Source: Gymnogyps californianus
Taxonomy: Eukaryota > Chordata > Aves > Accipitriformes > Cathartidae
DNA: 64,000 nt
Assembly: GCF_018139145.2 (NCBI RefSeq)
Contig: NC_059500.1
Span: 57,067,580-57,131,579, forward strand
Direction: 5' to 3'
Shown here: piece after piece, positions 12,732 through 24,200 of the stretch
Position numbering within the stretch: the stretch's first letter is position 1
Layout of the letters: each line of letters opens with the position of its first letter
Position numbers and translations under genes: made by a program
The notes under the pieces: generated by a model
The model's database searches: none
Seen by the model: the letters and a program-made list of their open reading frames with translations, nothing else
Told to the model about the DNA's origin: nothing

Positions 12732-12911
12732 CTGGAGGAAGAAGAAGGAAGGGGGTACATTTGGAGTCATGGCGTTTTGTCTTCCCAAGTAACCGTCAGG
12801 TGTGATGGAGCCCTGCTTTCCTGGAGATGGCTGAACACCTGCCTGCTGATGGGAAGCAGTGCATGAATTCCTTGTTTTGCTTTGCTTGCGTGCGCGGCTT
12901 TTGCTTTACCT

Positions 12912-12917
12912 ATTAAA
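12912..12917 (+). other. Candidate polyadenylation signal in LTR B
   Basis: ATTAAA lies just before CTGTCTTTATCTCAACCCA, as in copies A, C and D. Its position near the R/U5 boundary suits retroviral 3' end formation. Confidence 0.45.
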
Positions 12918-13043
12918 CTGTCTTTATCTCAACCCATGAGTTTTCTCACTTTTACTCTTCTGATTCTCTCCCCCATCCCACTGGGCGGGAGTGAATGAGC
13001 GGCTGTGTGGTGCTTAGTGGCCGGCTGGGGCTAAACCACGACA

Positions 13044-13048
13044 GCTCC
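13044..13048. repeat. Right target-site duplication of LTR B
   Basis: GCTCC, identical to 12,446-12,450, directly follows the terminal CA of the LTR. Confidence 0.85.
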
Positions 13049-13392
13049 TAATGACTCAGGTACAATTTTCACTTGGTGAAATATCTGTCCTTTTGTGCCC
13101 ACATTATGAGGAAATGCACAGCAAACACTTTGAGGGAGATCTGCTTCCTGTCCTGCAGAGATCCCAGGAGAGGTCCTCACACATCAGCAACAGAGCATAG
13201 AGAACAAACCCAACCATGCTACTGCTTTGTGGCACTGGCTACAGCAGTTTGACATAGGTTGACTTGTCTTTGAACTCTTTCTGAATAAAATCAGATCCTT
13301 CTCCCAAACATGACAGTCAAGTGTCTTCTATACAAGACAGCAGAAATTTCAGGACAGTGTCAAATCATAGTATTGTATGATTTTATACAGAT

Positions 13393-13505
13393 CAGTGGTT
13401 CCCAAAATTTCTGGACAAAGAATCAGGATTCCTCCAAGGTCACGAGACATTTTTGTCATTAAACTGCAAGAGCTGTGGTTCCGCAAACCAGCTGGAGACC
13501 ACTTG
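13393..13505. mobile_element. Possible hAT-type DNA transposon relic
   Basis: The left end CAGTGGTTCCCAAAA and the right end CTGGAGACCACTTG are imperfect inverted repeats. Both resemble the ends of Charlie/MER-type non-autonomous hAT elements, as does the inner GGTTCCGCAAACCA near the right end. The 113-bp span suits a deleted element. The expected 8-bp target duplication is not visible (ATACAGAT on the left, TGTTAACC on the right), so the copy is old or the ends are misjudged. Identified by eye only. Confidence 0.4.
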
Positions 13506-15053
13506 TGTTAACCCTACAGCATGTAAAAATCTTTGTCTCCACTTCCATAATTGAATAAGGGACAATATTTACCTGCTGTACTTATCTTGTGAGTATTGTA
13601 AAGATTCATTTATCCTCACATTGTGCAGCACTTGAGAAACTGAGGTGCTATGTCCACATATGAAATACTTGAGTACTACCATTATTTTTTACACAAGACA
13701 GATTTGGGCAATATTTTTAATGATAGAGCTTAATACGTCATACAATGCAGAAGGTGAGTTGAGGTTCATGGGAAACTGTGCTGCTTCCTCTAAGGGTTCA
13801 GGACCTGAGAGTGGGAACTGTAGAAAAACAGAGTGAGGGAGTACAAATGGAGCAAGTACAGATCAAGTGTAATCTTTCTTTATAGACGTTGTCTGCTGAG
13901 GAATATAGTAGGTATTGATTCCCCACCATTATTTCGAGCAGCACAGTTTATACTACTTTTTGAAACATTACTTAGATTACAGAACACGTGGAGCAGCAAA
14001 GACCCTTGTGCTGTACCCGAGAGTGCTGTGGAGCCTGGAGGGATGCTGCAGAGCCCAGTGGGGTGCCTTCTCCTTGTTTTGACTCCCTAAGGACCACTGC
14101 AAGTCAAACACATCAAATTATGGTAATCATAATAGGATATGGCAGAAGTAGCAAATGCTGTAAAATTCTTTCTATCAGGCTATTTTACTGAAACTCTTTT
14201 TCTAAATCTGCTGTTTAGAGCTGAAGGGCATGAAATATCAATTTTTTTCCTTTAATTTGAAGATTTCAAAGGAAAAGTTATTGCAGTGACACCAAGGTTG
14301 TAAATATCCCAACATGAACTTTCCTAGAGAGGTTACAACATGCAGGGGAGGCTTCATTCCAGAAAGTAACATGGCATTTCTCTCTCCCAGATGGGACACA
14401 GGGAAGGATAGATAATTGCTCTCCTGAAAGTTGTAATCACAGTGAGACTGGCACCTAAAGATTTACCTTGTGCTTATCATTTTCCAACAATTGGCTAATC
14501 CTGTAGGGTCAGGATTAACTTTTGCATATGTGTGCAGGAGAACGTGAACGTGGGAAGAATTTTGCCGTTGTACTTAAATCTGTAGGGTTGGCCCCAGCTG
14601 AATCTTTGGTATTCCCAAGGCCTGAGCACTGCTGGCCCTTGGTATTCTCTAAACACAAAAGTCCATGCCATACCCAAGAATTTTTTTGCATTGGCTGTAG
14701 GATGTGGTTAGTGGAAAAGGCAGCATATAAAACATAGTTCAGAAGCTCATTTAGTTCTGCATTAGTAATGTCATTGCTCAGTCCTGTGGGAGTGCTACAG
14801 ATCCTGTGCAAGCTCCTACTTCTATGTAGGGACATGCCTTTAAGGGACAACACCAGTTTTTCATCAAAGGTTTCCATATTTGGTTATAGTTATTCTGCTG
14901 AAGCCAGTATAAATAAGGTTCGAACCATTAAGTAGTATTACTAATTTACCTGGAAATTTTCACTTTAAATTGCCATCCTAAATTCTCATATGGGTGTCTA
15001 AGTGACCAGCCTGGGAAACTGCTAAGCAACCAGTAGCTCACATGGGACAACAG

Positions 15054-15076
15054 CAGATCACATGGGATGTGATCTG
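15054..15076. repeat. Short perfect inverted repeat
   Basis: CAGATCACAT and ATGTGATCTG are 10-bp perfect arms around a GGG loop. A related TCACATGGGA string also occurs about 20 bases upstream (near 15,037), so part of the arm is directly repeated. Function unknown. Confidence 0.7.
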
Positions 15077-15992
15077 ATCCATGCTGTGAAATCAATTGCA
15101 ACCTTGCAGCTGCAGTACTATATGGAAAACACACAAGGATAAACTACTAGTGGCTCTTCCATTTTGCGTCAGTATTTGGAGAAGTTCAGAAAGGTCATCT
15201 TCCTTGTGGTGCTGGAAGTGACAATATTTCCATCTGGGGTCAGGGGATAGGGTCATGAGCAGCAATGGCTTCTAAGTTGCAGTGACATTTCCCTATCCCC
15301 AAAGTCAGGTGACTGATACTATTTAAAAGCCAATTTACAGGTCAGCAATGCCGTGGTAATGCTTTAGGTACATGGAGAAGTGAGACATGGGTGTGTGTTC
15401 CTTTGTTCTATTAATAAACACTGAATAGCTTTGAATTAAACATTTCCTCATACTGTGAGCAATGCCATGAAGAAGCTATGCTGCTGGCCAACCTTAAACA
15501 TCAAAGTGAAGGTGTCTTACCTTAATTGGCAGCTAAAACAGACAGCAGGTGACGAGATGCTGCCTGCTTTGAAGATAACGATTGAAAATCATAGCTCTTC
15601 GTGTCAAGCCAATGCCCTTCGCTTTACCTCCTCATGACTCTGGTTGAGATGACAAAAGGGAAGGGTAGGAGTCTTCTGCTCTGACAGCTACATCTAAAGA
15701 ACATCCCATCCTCCTGCCTCTGGAAGATGAGGAGGATGCTGTGCAGTTAGTATTGGAACTACACGGAGGCAAGTTCATCTTTCCTGCCTTGGGTTTTGGC
15801 TTGCGCTGAAGGCATAAGCTGTTTCCCCAAGGAGGAGAAACACTGAGTATTTTTATGACAGGAGGCTATTCTGTACTTTCTTATGAACACAGAGCTTAAC
15901 TGAGAGGCAACTTTGATCAATTAAACCCAGAAGGAGAAATTTTAAAAACAGCTGAACAACGCTGACCCTCTATGTGCAATTTTCCGAAGAAT

Positions 15993-16065
15993 TAACTATT
16001 GATAATGAGTTATGAACATCACTGGCAGGATTAGCCATTGATTACAAGAGAAATAACTATTGATA
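15993..16065. repeat. Three dispersed ATTGAT-core repeats
   Basis: TAACTATTGATA occurs exactly at 15,993-16,004 and 16,054-16,065. A related GCCATTGATTA lies between them, near 16,034-16,044. The ATTGAT core is the recognition core known for Onecut (HNF6) proteins. This may be a small binding-site cluster or chance in AT-rich DNA. Confidence 0.4.
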
Positions 16066-16627
16066 CAAAGTGAGTTAGCCATGGAAAGCCCATGCCCCTT
16101 ATTTACTTTGGATTTAATGTATCTCACCTCCGAAAAATGCAATCAAAATTCTTCCTACTCTTTGGGTATTTGATTTCAGCTTTCTGCAGCACTGTTATGA
16201 CTAGCAGGTAAATACTGCAGCTTCCAAGCAGGCTCACACACATCTGAACTATCATAATCCCTAAGGTGGAAACGTTTCAAAGATTAGTAGAAGTTATCTT
16301 CAAAGGGTAAAGAAGGAAAAGGACCGTCTTGAGGCACCGAACAGCACTTTTGCTAGAGTAGGATTTTACTGCTCAAGATTGCTTTGCAAAACAACCCTTG
16401 ATTTTTTAAATTCTAGCTATAATTTACTGAATAACACAAAATGAAGGTCTTAGATTCGTCTTTTCAGGCATAGTTTGTTCCATATGATGTACTTCTGCTG
16501 CAGAGTTGTTAGCATCAACTGTTGTACAGAAATTTTGGCTGGACATGGTAACACTTTCCAGTGGCACACATGCTCCATTAAGGATCTGATTCAGTTGTGA
16601 GGACAGGGTAAACACTTGCTTTAACAC

Positions 16628-16687
16628 CAGTTCAAGTGAACTGTCTTTTACTTAGTTCTTATACTGTCACCATAAGAACTAGGTAAA
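16628..16687. repeat. Two adjacent hairpins
   Basis: CAGTTCA-AG-TGAACTG (16,628-16,643) is a 7-bp perfect stem. Right after it, 16,647-16,662 pairs with 16,672-16,687 over 16 bp with a single G-U pair, around a 9-base loop ACTGTCACC. Nothing nearby identifies a mobile element or an RNA gene. The second stem is shorter than a typical microRNA precursor. Confidence 0.75.
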
Positions 16688-17061
16688 CGTGTAAGAAGAT
16701 ATTCTGGTACCTTGTTACATGGAGTTTAACAGGAGAGAGGTACCCATGTCTATTTTAAAAACAGATCCTGCAGGTAACATATGGAGTACTTCTGAAAATA
16801 TTCTCTGATCTTCACTTGCACAGACCCTCAGATCCCACATGCAGGCTTCTCATGTTAATGCCTTCCACAAGCTGTGGTATAGAGGTCAGGTTATAAATAC
16901 ATGTCGTTAATTTACTTGCATAGTCTCTCCAGTGCAGCTAAATCTGCATCAGAGACTGAAATGAGCGATGTAAATGATCACACTGTATCAAACTGTGTTG
17001 GAAAAGTTAAACGAAAGTTTTCTAAAATGAAAAATGTATATTTGTTTTGCTTTTTACTTTC

Positions 17062-17079
17062 CATTACAAATTTGTAATG
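17062..17079. repeat. 18-bp perfect palindrome
   Basis: CATTACAAATTTGTAATG is its own reverse complement. It could be a dimeric protein-binding site; by my rough estimate an 18-bp palindrome is mildly unexpected in 64 kb (fewer than one by chance). Confidence 0.8.
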
Positions 17080-18223
17080 ATTTGTTAATGCTGTTTATTT
17101 TAACTGCTGACTGAGTCCTTGAGACTGAAATATTCTTTGCAAGCCTGGAATAGTGAGAGCAGCAGCACTCACTATTAGCACAAACCTAAACCCTGACAAT
17201 GTCCAGTGGCTTATTTGATTTATACAAGCTATGTGGCATTTACAGCACATGTAAGAAGACCAGGCTTGCTCCGTGGTAACCTAAAGCTGCCTTTGACTTA
17301 GAGTGGATCTATATGATGAGACCAAAGGTTGTTGTATAAAAAGTTACAGTGTAACTCATATTGAAACAAGCCAGAGATTAACATTTCAAACACAGGAGGA
17401 AAAGACATAGCTGATGAAGAAATTTAATGTCCATGTAATTATGCTTCTTGCCAGACTGAGATGTCCTAAAAGAGTATCTCCAGCGATACTTCTTATCTGC
17501 TCACTTACTGGATTAACATAACTAAAAAGCAAAGAAAAGGAAAATAATAATAGAAAAGACTTAGTGGTTCTTTTTATACATTAGGACTGCACAAGAGCTT
17601 GCTTTGTCTGGTAATACCAACCTACCTGAAAGTGAGAATGTGTGGCTGTCACCCTCATACAGCAGGTTTGGTTTTCAGTTTCAGTGAAGTGCATCTTATG
17701 GTTTCTTACACAAAGTTGAGCCCAGGAGAATTACATTTGACTGCTGTACCTGATGGCAGTCCTCCAGGGACTCTTTTACAATTAGATACATTTTCCAATG
17801 AACTCAAACAAAGAAATAAGGCAATTTGCTGATACTCTGCAATGCCTTTCTTGAAATAAATGGAACAGATGCCACCTTAGGGTCTGAGTTTTATTAATTG
17901 CTTTATAAAGCATGCTTTTCTTTTAAAAATACACTCTCTGCATTGGCCTGCTGACCCTGGGAATTCAAACCTTATTATTCCAGTTTAAACACTTGCCAGT
18001 GCTTAGACAGTTAACAAAGCTAAAGCCTCTCCCAGCTGAACACCAGATTCCCTGGGGAATCCCATCAGACTACTTTATTCTGGTCTTTTAAAAAGTCAGG
18101 TCAAATAGCTGTTTGAATTGTAATGATCTCCATGTGAATTCTGGTTTTGATAGCAATTGCTGATATCCTCTTAGCTTCCAGACAGACATACTAATTGCAC
18201 ATCTTCTGTCACATGCACTGCAA

Positions 18224-18252
18224 TGCTGCTGCTGCTGCTGCTGCTGCTGCTG
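18224..18252. repeat. (TGC)n microsatellite
   Basis: Twenty-nine bases of uninterrupted TGC/CTG repeat, almost ten units. No long reading frame passes through it, so it is a non-coding trinucleotide repeat that is likely to vary in length between individuals. Confidence 0.95.
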
Positions 18253-21200
18253 ATTTTTTACTCACATTCAAACTTTTAACTGGGTAAACAAAATAAATAT
18301 GATAACCACAAGCTGTGCTACTTTGGTGAAACTGATACCTAGTCTCCTGCTACATTTATTAGAGATTTTAAGACTTGTGACTGGGTAGGTGGTTAAAAGG
18401 TGCTGTCTATATCCAGAAAGCTGCAGTTTGGAAAGACCCAGAAGGAGCTCTTGAGTAATTTCAGCTGCAATTTCCCTATGCATGGTGTGAAGAGCAATGT
18501 CATGGAAGGATCCCAATATGGCTATAGCAATCCTTAAGAGCTTCTCAACAGACTATAGGAGTGAGAAAGCTTTTAATCTTTCTTTTTTTTTAGTATTTAT
18601 TATTTGATTATTTTTACATCACTCCATCCTACCCTTTCAGCCAGCCAGCAAGTAATGGAGGCATTCAGAGTCTGACAGTTTTCACTCACTAGGTCAACCT
18701 TACAGCCTTGAAAACAGGAGTAATGTATTTAAGTCACTATGGTTATGCCTGCTCCCAGTAAGGTTAAATTTTGTTCACTTTTTAAAAATTATCTAGCTGT
18801 CTCTTACAATAGTTCCTTTAGCAGTTGTCACCCTAGTAACATTCTGCCAGATGGGAGTCTAATCTTCTGCAAACAATGAGAATAGCTATCTTTCTTTACT
18901 CAAAAACTCTGCAAATTAACTATAATTCCAGAAAGATAATAATATAATTCCTTTTTAAAGGGTAAAAATAGATACACTTTTCTCTTTTTGCTTTTTAATT
19001 GTACTTTGTCTAATTTTTTTCTGGAATAACTATTCTGTTACCTCTTCAAAGAAGTATTTTCACTAGGCCTGTTTGGCTCTCTTTTACCCCAAATCTTTAA
19101 AAAACATGGCAATACATGCCTGCTTTAATTTAAATAGTTGCTTATACGCTTTACTGAACCAGGTCCTAAATAAGATTGATCATGGTTAAAGACCTACTGG
19201 AGGAAGAGGGTGGGTATGTAATTCTCCTCAGGTAGACTTTGTAGGAGGTAAGCTGGAGGATAGCTGTGCATGCCAAAGAGACCATGTCTCACCAGAAACT
19301 GGCACCTAAAGTGTTAGGTATTGGCCCTTACTGTACTGGGGACATTTATGTTACTGGGATGTTTGCTGTATTCACCTGCTTGGAAGGAAGGATCCAGAGC
19401 ATTCAATGGTTACTTTAAACAGCTGTGCCCAGTTGCATACCAAGATGTGAAAGGCATTAACTTTACTGGTAATGAAATGCCTCATTTGAGGAACAGTGTT
19501 ACCATTTTCTTTGATGTTCCAGAGAAAACGTGTAGCCAATGACACAGAGACATACACTGAGACCATTGAGAGTGTTGATAATAAATTTATCTAGGAATGT
19601 ATATGCTGAATGTTTTCCTAACTCACGGTGCTGCTATACCTTACTTGGAGTGAATTCAGTGTAATTCAAGAAACATGGAGACAGAGGGCAAAATATATTG
19701 TAGTGCTCCATTGTTTCATTTACAGTGACCTCATAGATGTTTAATGTGCTGAAGGGCCGTAAAAGCAAAAGTCCCATACAGAAGCATATCTTGAAGGGCT
19801 TTCTAAGACTGAGTCAGTGTCTGTTAAATGTAATTTCTGCTGTCAGGGTACATGAGCACTGGCACTGGAAGGCCCCAAGTGCTACAGTCCCACCTCCCAG
19901 TGCAGCGCAGCCATACCCTACATCTCCTGCGACGGTCAGTAGGCACTGGCTGATGCCTGGCCATTCCTTCAGCTGACGCATATACATGCTACTCCTCCTC
20001 TTTCAGCCCTGGCACTGGCAGACCACACTGTTCAGAAAACTCAGAGGTCCCTGGTTCACTGTAATACGTGACCTAAATATAGACAGAGTCATAATCTCAG
20101 CTTTTCAGCTGCGGCCATTGCATACTCTACATGCCCCTGTTTCCACCTACCAAAAGTCTGTAGCTCAGGATTCAGCGGTAGGAGGAGTGCGACGCATCCT
20201 GCCAGCCATCTGTGGTACAAGCTGTGCCTTGTCTCTTCTAGGGTTTTACACAAGTGTTTTACTTGTGCCACTGTTAAAAAAGAAAAAAAAAAGAAAAATA
20301 AAAAACCAGAGAGAATTAAATACTCCCCTGTCTTATTACCAGCATACAAATGAATTTTGGCTTCCAAGTTAGCCAGTTTGGGAGCAGCAGAATAGTCTGG
20401 ACATTCATTTTAGCATGGATTTCTGCCCTGAAGATTTTGTTCAAATTAAAGCAACTTACTTCTCACCCAGCCGTCTGCGCTGAATAACAGTGGCAGATGG
20501 AGAGAAGAAAATCTGGATTTTTCTGCTTTCAAGGAACCACAAAAGCTAATGAGGTAATGTTAATTGTTCTGCGGCTGTAACTGAAAGAGGTCTCTGCACA
20601 GCAAGTACATTGCTTCCTCTTTCTCTTGAGGGTGAGGAGAATAGTGTGTGGAAGAAATGCAGCTGAGTCATTATGTTAGGGTGTGATAGATATTCTTGTG
20701 CAAAATTATATACTGGAGTAGGAGGTAAGGAGTAATTTTACTTTTATTTGTTCCTGTTAGAATAGCTAGTAGCACTGTAAGTGCTGCTTGAGTTACGAAA
20801 ATGGCTCACATTCCAAGAAAAAAGTTTTTTTCAGATGACATCAGTACATTTTAGGTATTTTAAAAAGTAATTAAGACATCTTCTCAGAGTATCGGCAATA
20901 TAAAATCCAGTTCTCTGCCCACTTTTCACTTGGAGCAATTTATCCGATCCGTGCAGTATTCTAGCGAAACACAGCAGTGAATGTTCATGACAAAAATCCT
21001 CATTTCAATAGCCATTTTGCTGTCCCTGCTTTTTACCATGGGTCCGTGAGATGCAGGCCTTTACCTTCTCTAAGGATCCAACAAAAGTCGTGATATGGTA
21101 AATAATTCAGACTGATGGGTATGGGCAAAGTAATATTTCCCTCTACATTTCATCATTTTCTGATCTCTTTGGAGGCATGGTGTTTTATAATGGATGAAGC

Positions 21201-24200
21201 TTTCACCATTAATAAACATGTTCTCTGTTGTTTCCTAAAGAGCCATTCACTAGATTAACAAAAAAACAGTTAAGAGCTAATAAAGGTCCTCTCAGCTGGA
21301 CTTGAGAGAGGGACATGTTAATGCCCCCAGGCAAAATGCCATTGAAACCATAATGTCAGGACCGGTCAAGAAGACTTTGACCTGTAATTGTGTCCAGAGA
21401 GTTCAAAAGCGTGAGAGTTTCCAGGGAGGAGAGGGGAGCAGATTTGCTACAGCATTCACCGCCTGCAATTAGGGACGGGTTTTCAACAGAGCGAGCAGGC
21501 ACCCACCAGCTCCTGATTGCTCTCTGTGGGAGCTTCTGAAAAGCTTTCCTCCAAATGCTTTGGCGAGCGGGTGCTGAAGGTGAATTTTGGAGACTCAAGG
21601 CTCGACTGCCATTCTCACGTGTGCCTGCGGTGGCCCTCCACAGCTCCCTAGGGGATACCGGGAAACCAAATTAAGGATGAGAAAAGAGTAGCTCCTTCCT
21701 CTCTGTGTGCAACCACAAAGAATAATGGCCGAGTGTGTTTTGGTTTCCTCAGTGCTAAAGGTTATATGGCATTTCTTATCACCTGGGGATTTAAACCCTG
21801 AGGGTTAAGACCAACGGTTCCCATGGAATAAGCACTGACTGGAATTTGCATCTAAAATTCAAACCAAATTGAACATTAATAATATTTTAGCATACATTAG
21901 GCTAATGATCCTGCAGTCCTTTACCCTATACAATAATTTCATCGTGAACACGCAGCCAATTCCAGCATAAAATGTGGCACGACAGCAATATTATGGCTGA
22001 TTTTAGAAGAAAACAGGCTTAAACACAAGGGCAGAAGGAAAGTTAAGAGAAATTGGTGCTCAGTTATAGCTTAGCCTGAACACTTCTACTTGCACTGCAG
22101 GTACCACGCAAAATGACTACAAGTAAATAGAACTTTTGTGCTACTTTTTGTGAAAGCTGACATAGCCAAAAGCTGTCTTCACTAGCCCCATGAAGAGATA
22201 ATGGTCCAATATAAATCTCAAGAAGAGAGGTTACTTCCTGCAGTAAGAAACCTAATCCAACCAGGTCTGTATTTTGCCACTGTTCCTTATAAGTGTAACT
22301 TATTTTTCTAAGGCTCTGTCCCTTTATCCATCTCTTAAAATTACAGTTGGTACAGATACATTAAACTTCACTTCTCCTTTTTGTATTTTCTTTACGTTGC
22401 TAGCTGAACTCATGCTTCTTTTATTGAAGGAGAAGCGAGTTGTTAAAATGCCAGATTTTCTTCTTGTGTAGTTTGCAGCACTGAAGAAAGATCCGTTGAG
22501 TGGTTTCTTTCATTGTGCTGCTTGCTGTCTCTGAGCTTCCCATGGATAAATCTGGCCTCCCAGCAGCCAGCTCTGGTTGGGATACATTTTTGTCCCATTG
22601 CTGTGTATTTTTTGTGGCATGCAAGGCTGGAGCAATTGCAGTTCATCTCAACAGCAGACTATTAGATGAAGAGGCATTACAAATACAAATCATAGTTTGC
22701 GGGGTTCCCCATCTGTAATGTTTCCAAGACATGCCTTGGAAAATGTTGTTGTTCTCTCTTAGACTGACAGATATTGCAGGCAACCACAGGCAACCACCTT
22801 CTGAGAGGCTTTCAAGATTTTGGACAGTGCGGTGCCTGTTCTTCATTCATAGATTTGTTACAGAGTTGTGTCTCAGTAGCTACAGCTGGGTATTTAGAAT
22901 TATGATCTACAGCTTAGCAATCTATGAAGACAAGTCATAGAAAGGGAAGATGTGTGTATTAATATGAAAAAGTTACAGACATTTCTGAGTGTGGGATATT
23001 ACAAAATTGCAGCAGAGTCAGTTCAAGGATTTGCATTTAACCAGATGCACTCTAGCTTGTAACAAAATCCTTTGTGTGGCTGTGAATTTTGAGGAAATAA
23101 AATGTTGAAGCTTAGTGACGATGTGCACTGAAAAGCAAAGCCATAAATAAGAATAAGGCTCATATTTTCCAGTTCTGTCTTGGGAAGTGGTAAACGTGGT
23201 CATGCTCCAGCATGCTGCAGCATAATCCATATGCAGAAGCCCTGACAATGAAAATGTTTGCATAAAACTTCATATTCATAAATATTCTAAGTACAAACCC
23301 CAGCTTGGATGCAGGTTTCATTTTCCCTTTAGATTCTTTCCACTCTGAAATGTTCTGGAAGTTTTTACCCCCATCCTCTGCCCCTCCACTCCCTGCCTCT
23401 AATGCACACAAATGACTTTCCTAGTATTTGCCAGTAATGAAAATGGAGCATATTTTCTGTGGCATGCCAGATGGTGCTTGTGAAGACCAGACACGCAGGA
23501 GGTTCCTAATTAAAGCTTTAAACCTGGGGATGAGAAAGGGCAGGTGCAGTCTGGTGGGTGCCCAGATAGTGGACACACAGGCAGGCTGCCTAATGACCTT
23601 TTTGAGAGCACCCTCACACCCATCCTCAGGGAACTCATAATGACAAGAGGCAGTTAATTTAAAACTAATTGAGAAATCTCTGTCCAGTCTTCACACAATA
23701 AAACAAGGTGCCAGACCTCAGCTGGCGTTTGCACCCTGACAGGAAGAAAATGGGCAGAATGGGGCTGCAAAAGCTGCCACCTCGTTCTCACCCCAGGCAA
23801 ACAAAGCAACCAAACCCTTGAACGTTTATGGTTTCAGCAGCACTTCAGCCCATAAATAAGAACTGCTGAGGGGGAGTGCCTGTGGCTAGGAATAGAAATG
23901 AAGCCTGTATCTCTGTAACGGCTGTTTCTTCAGCAGCAAGACCTCGTGGAGCTGAGGGAGTAAGTAAGCGCAGTGCTCTGAATGGGTGCCCACTGGGACA
24001 GGCTGATGTCAGCCCCCCTGTAGGTAGGAGGGACACCTGGAGCCACTGTCTAGGGCACTACAATTCCCTCATCTGCTGAAAGCATTGGGTTTTTTTCAGG
24101 CCCTACTGCCCTCTGACACCTTTCCTAGCTTTTCTATGGCAAACAGTGCTACATCAAGCACTTCTGCTCCCACTGCTTGATGTTTCAAGGCAGCAGAGAA

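Larger units (their letters stand above)
12451..13043 (+). mobile_element. Solo endogenous-retrovirus LTR, copy B (variant subfamily)
   Basis: A complete plus-strand LTR running from TGTGCTGGTTTTGGCTGGGA to CTAAACCACGACA, with perfect GCTCC duplications on both sides and no internal retroviral sequence. Its U3 part (GATGTTTTAGTTACTGCT, CCAAAGGGATATTCCATACC) and its 3' end (CTTTATCTCAACCCATGAG, TGTGTGGTGCTTAG) match copies A, D and E. The block between, about 12,735-12,905, does not: instead of the GGTGAGCAATTGCA segment and the TATT tract it has a different sequence containing GGAGATGGCTGAACACCTGC and GCGTGCGCGGC. It is therefore a second, mosaic subfamily that I have seen as an abundant avian LTR type. 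Function today is unknown. Confidence 0.9.
13506..18223. other. Unique DNA with small hairpins, no gene seen
   Basis: No frame has a recognisable domain. The 120-codon minus frame at 14,515-14,877 overlaps a plus frame and looks like chance. Features of note, listed separately, are hairpins at 15,054-15,076 and 16,628-16,687, a palindrome at 17,062-17,079 and a small ATTGAT motif cluster at 15,993-16,065. Confidence 0.45.

Noticed and set aside
13362..13386. AAATCATAGTATTGTATGAT resembling the 8-bp tail repeat of CR1 elements
   Set aside because: The next bases do not resemble the CR1 3' region, and they run into the hAT-like end.
14919..14928. GGTTCGAACC, as in a tRNA T-loop (B box)
   Set aside because: No A box or cloverleaf can be drawn around it; it is simply a 10-bp palindrome.
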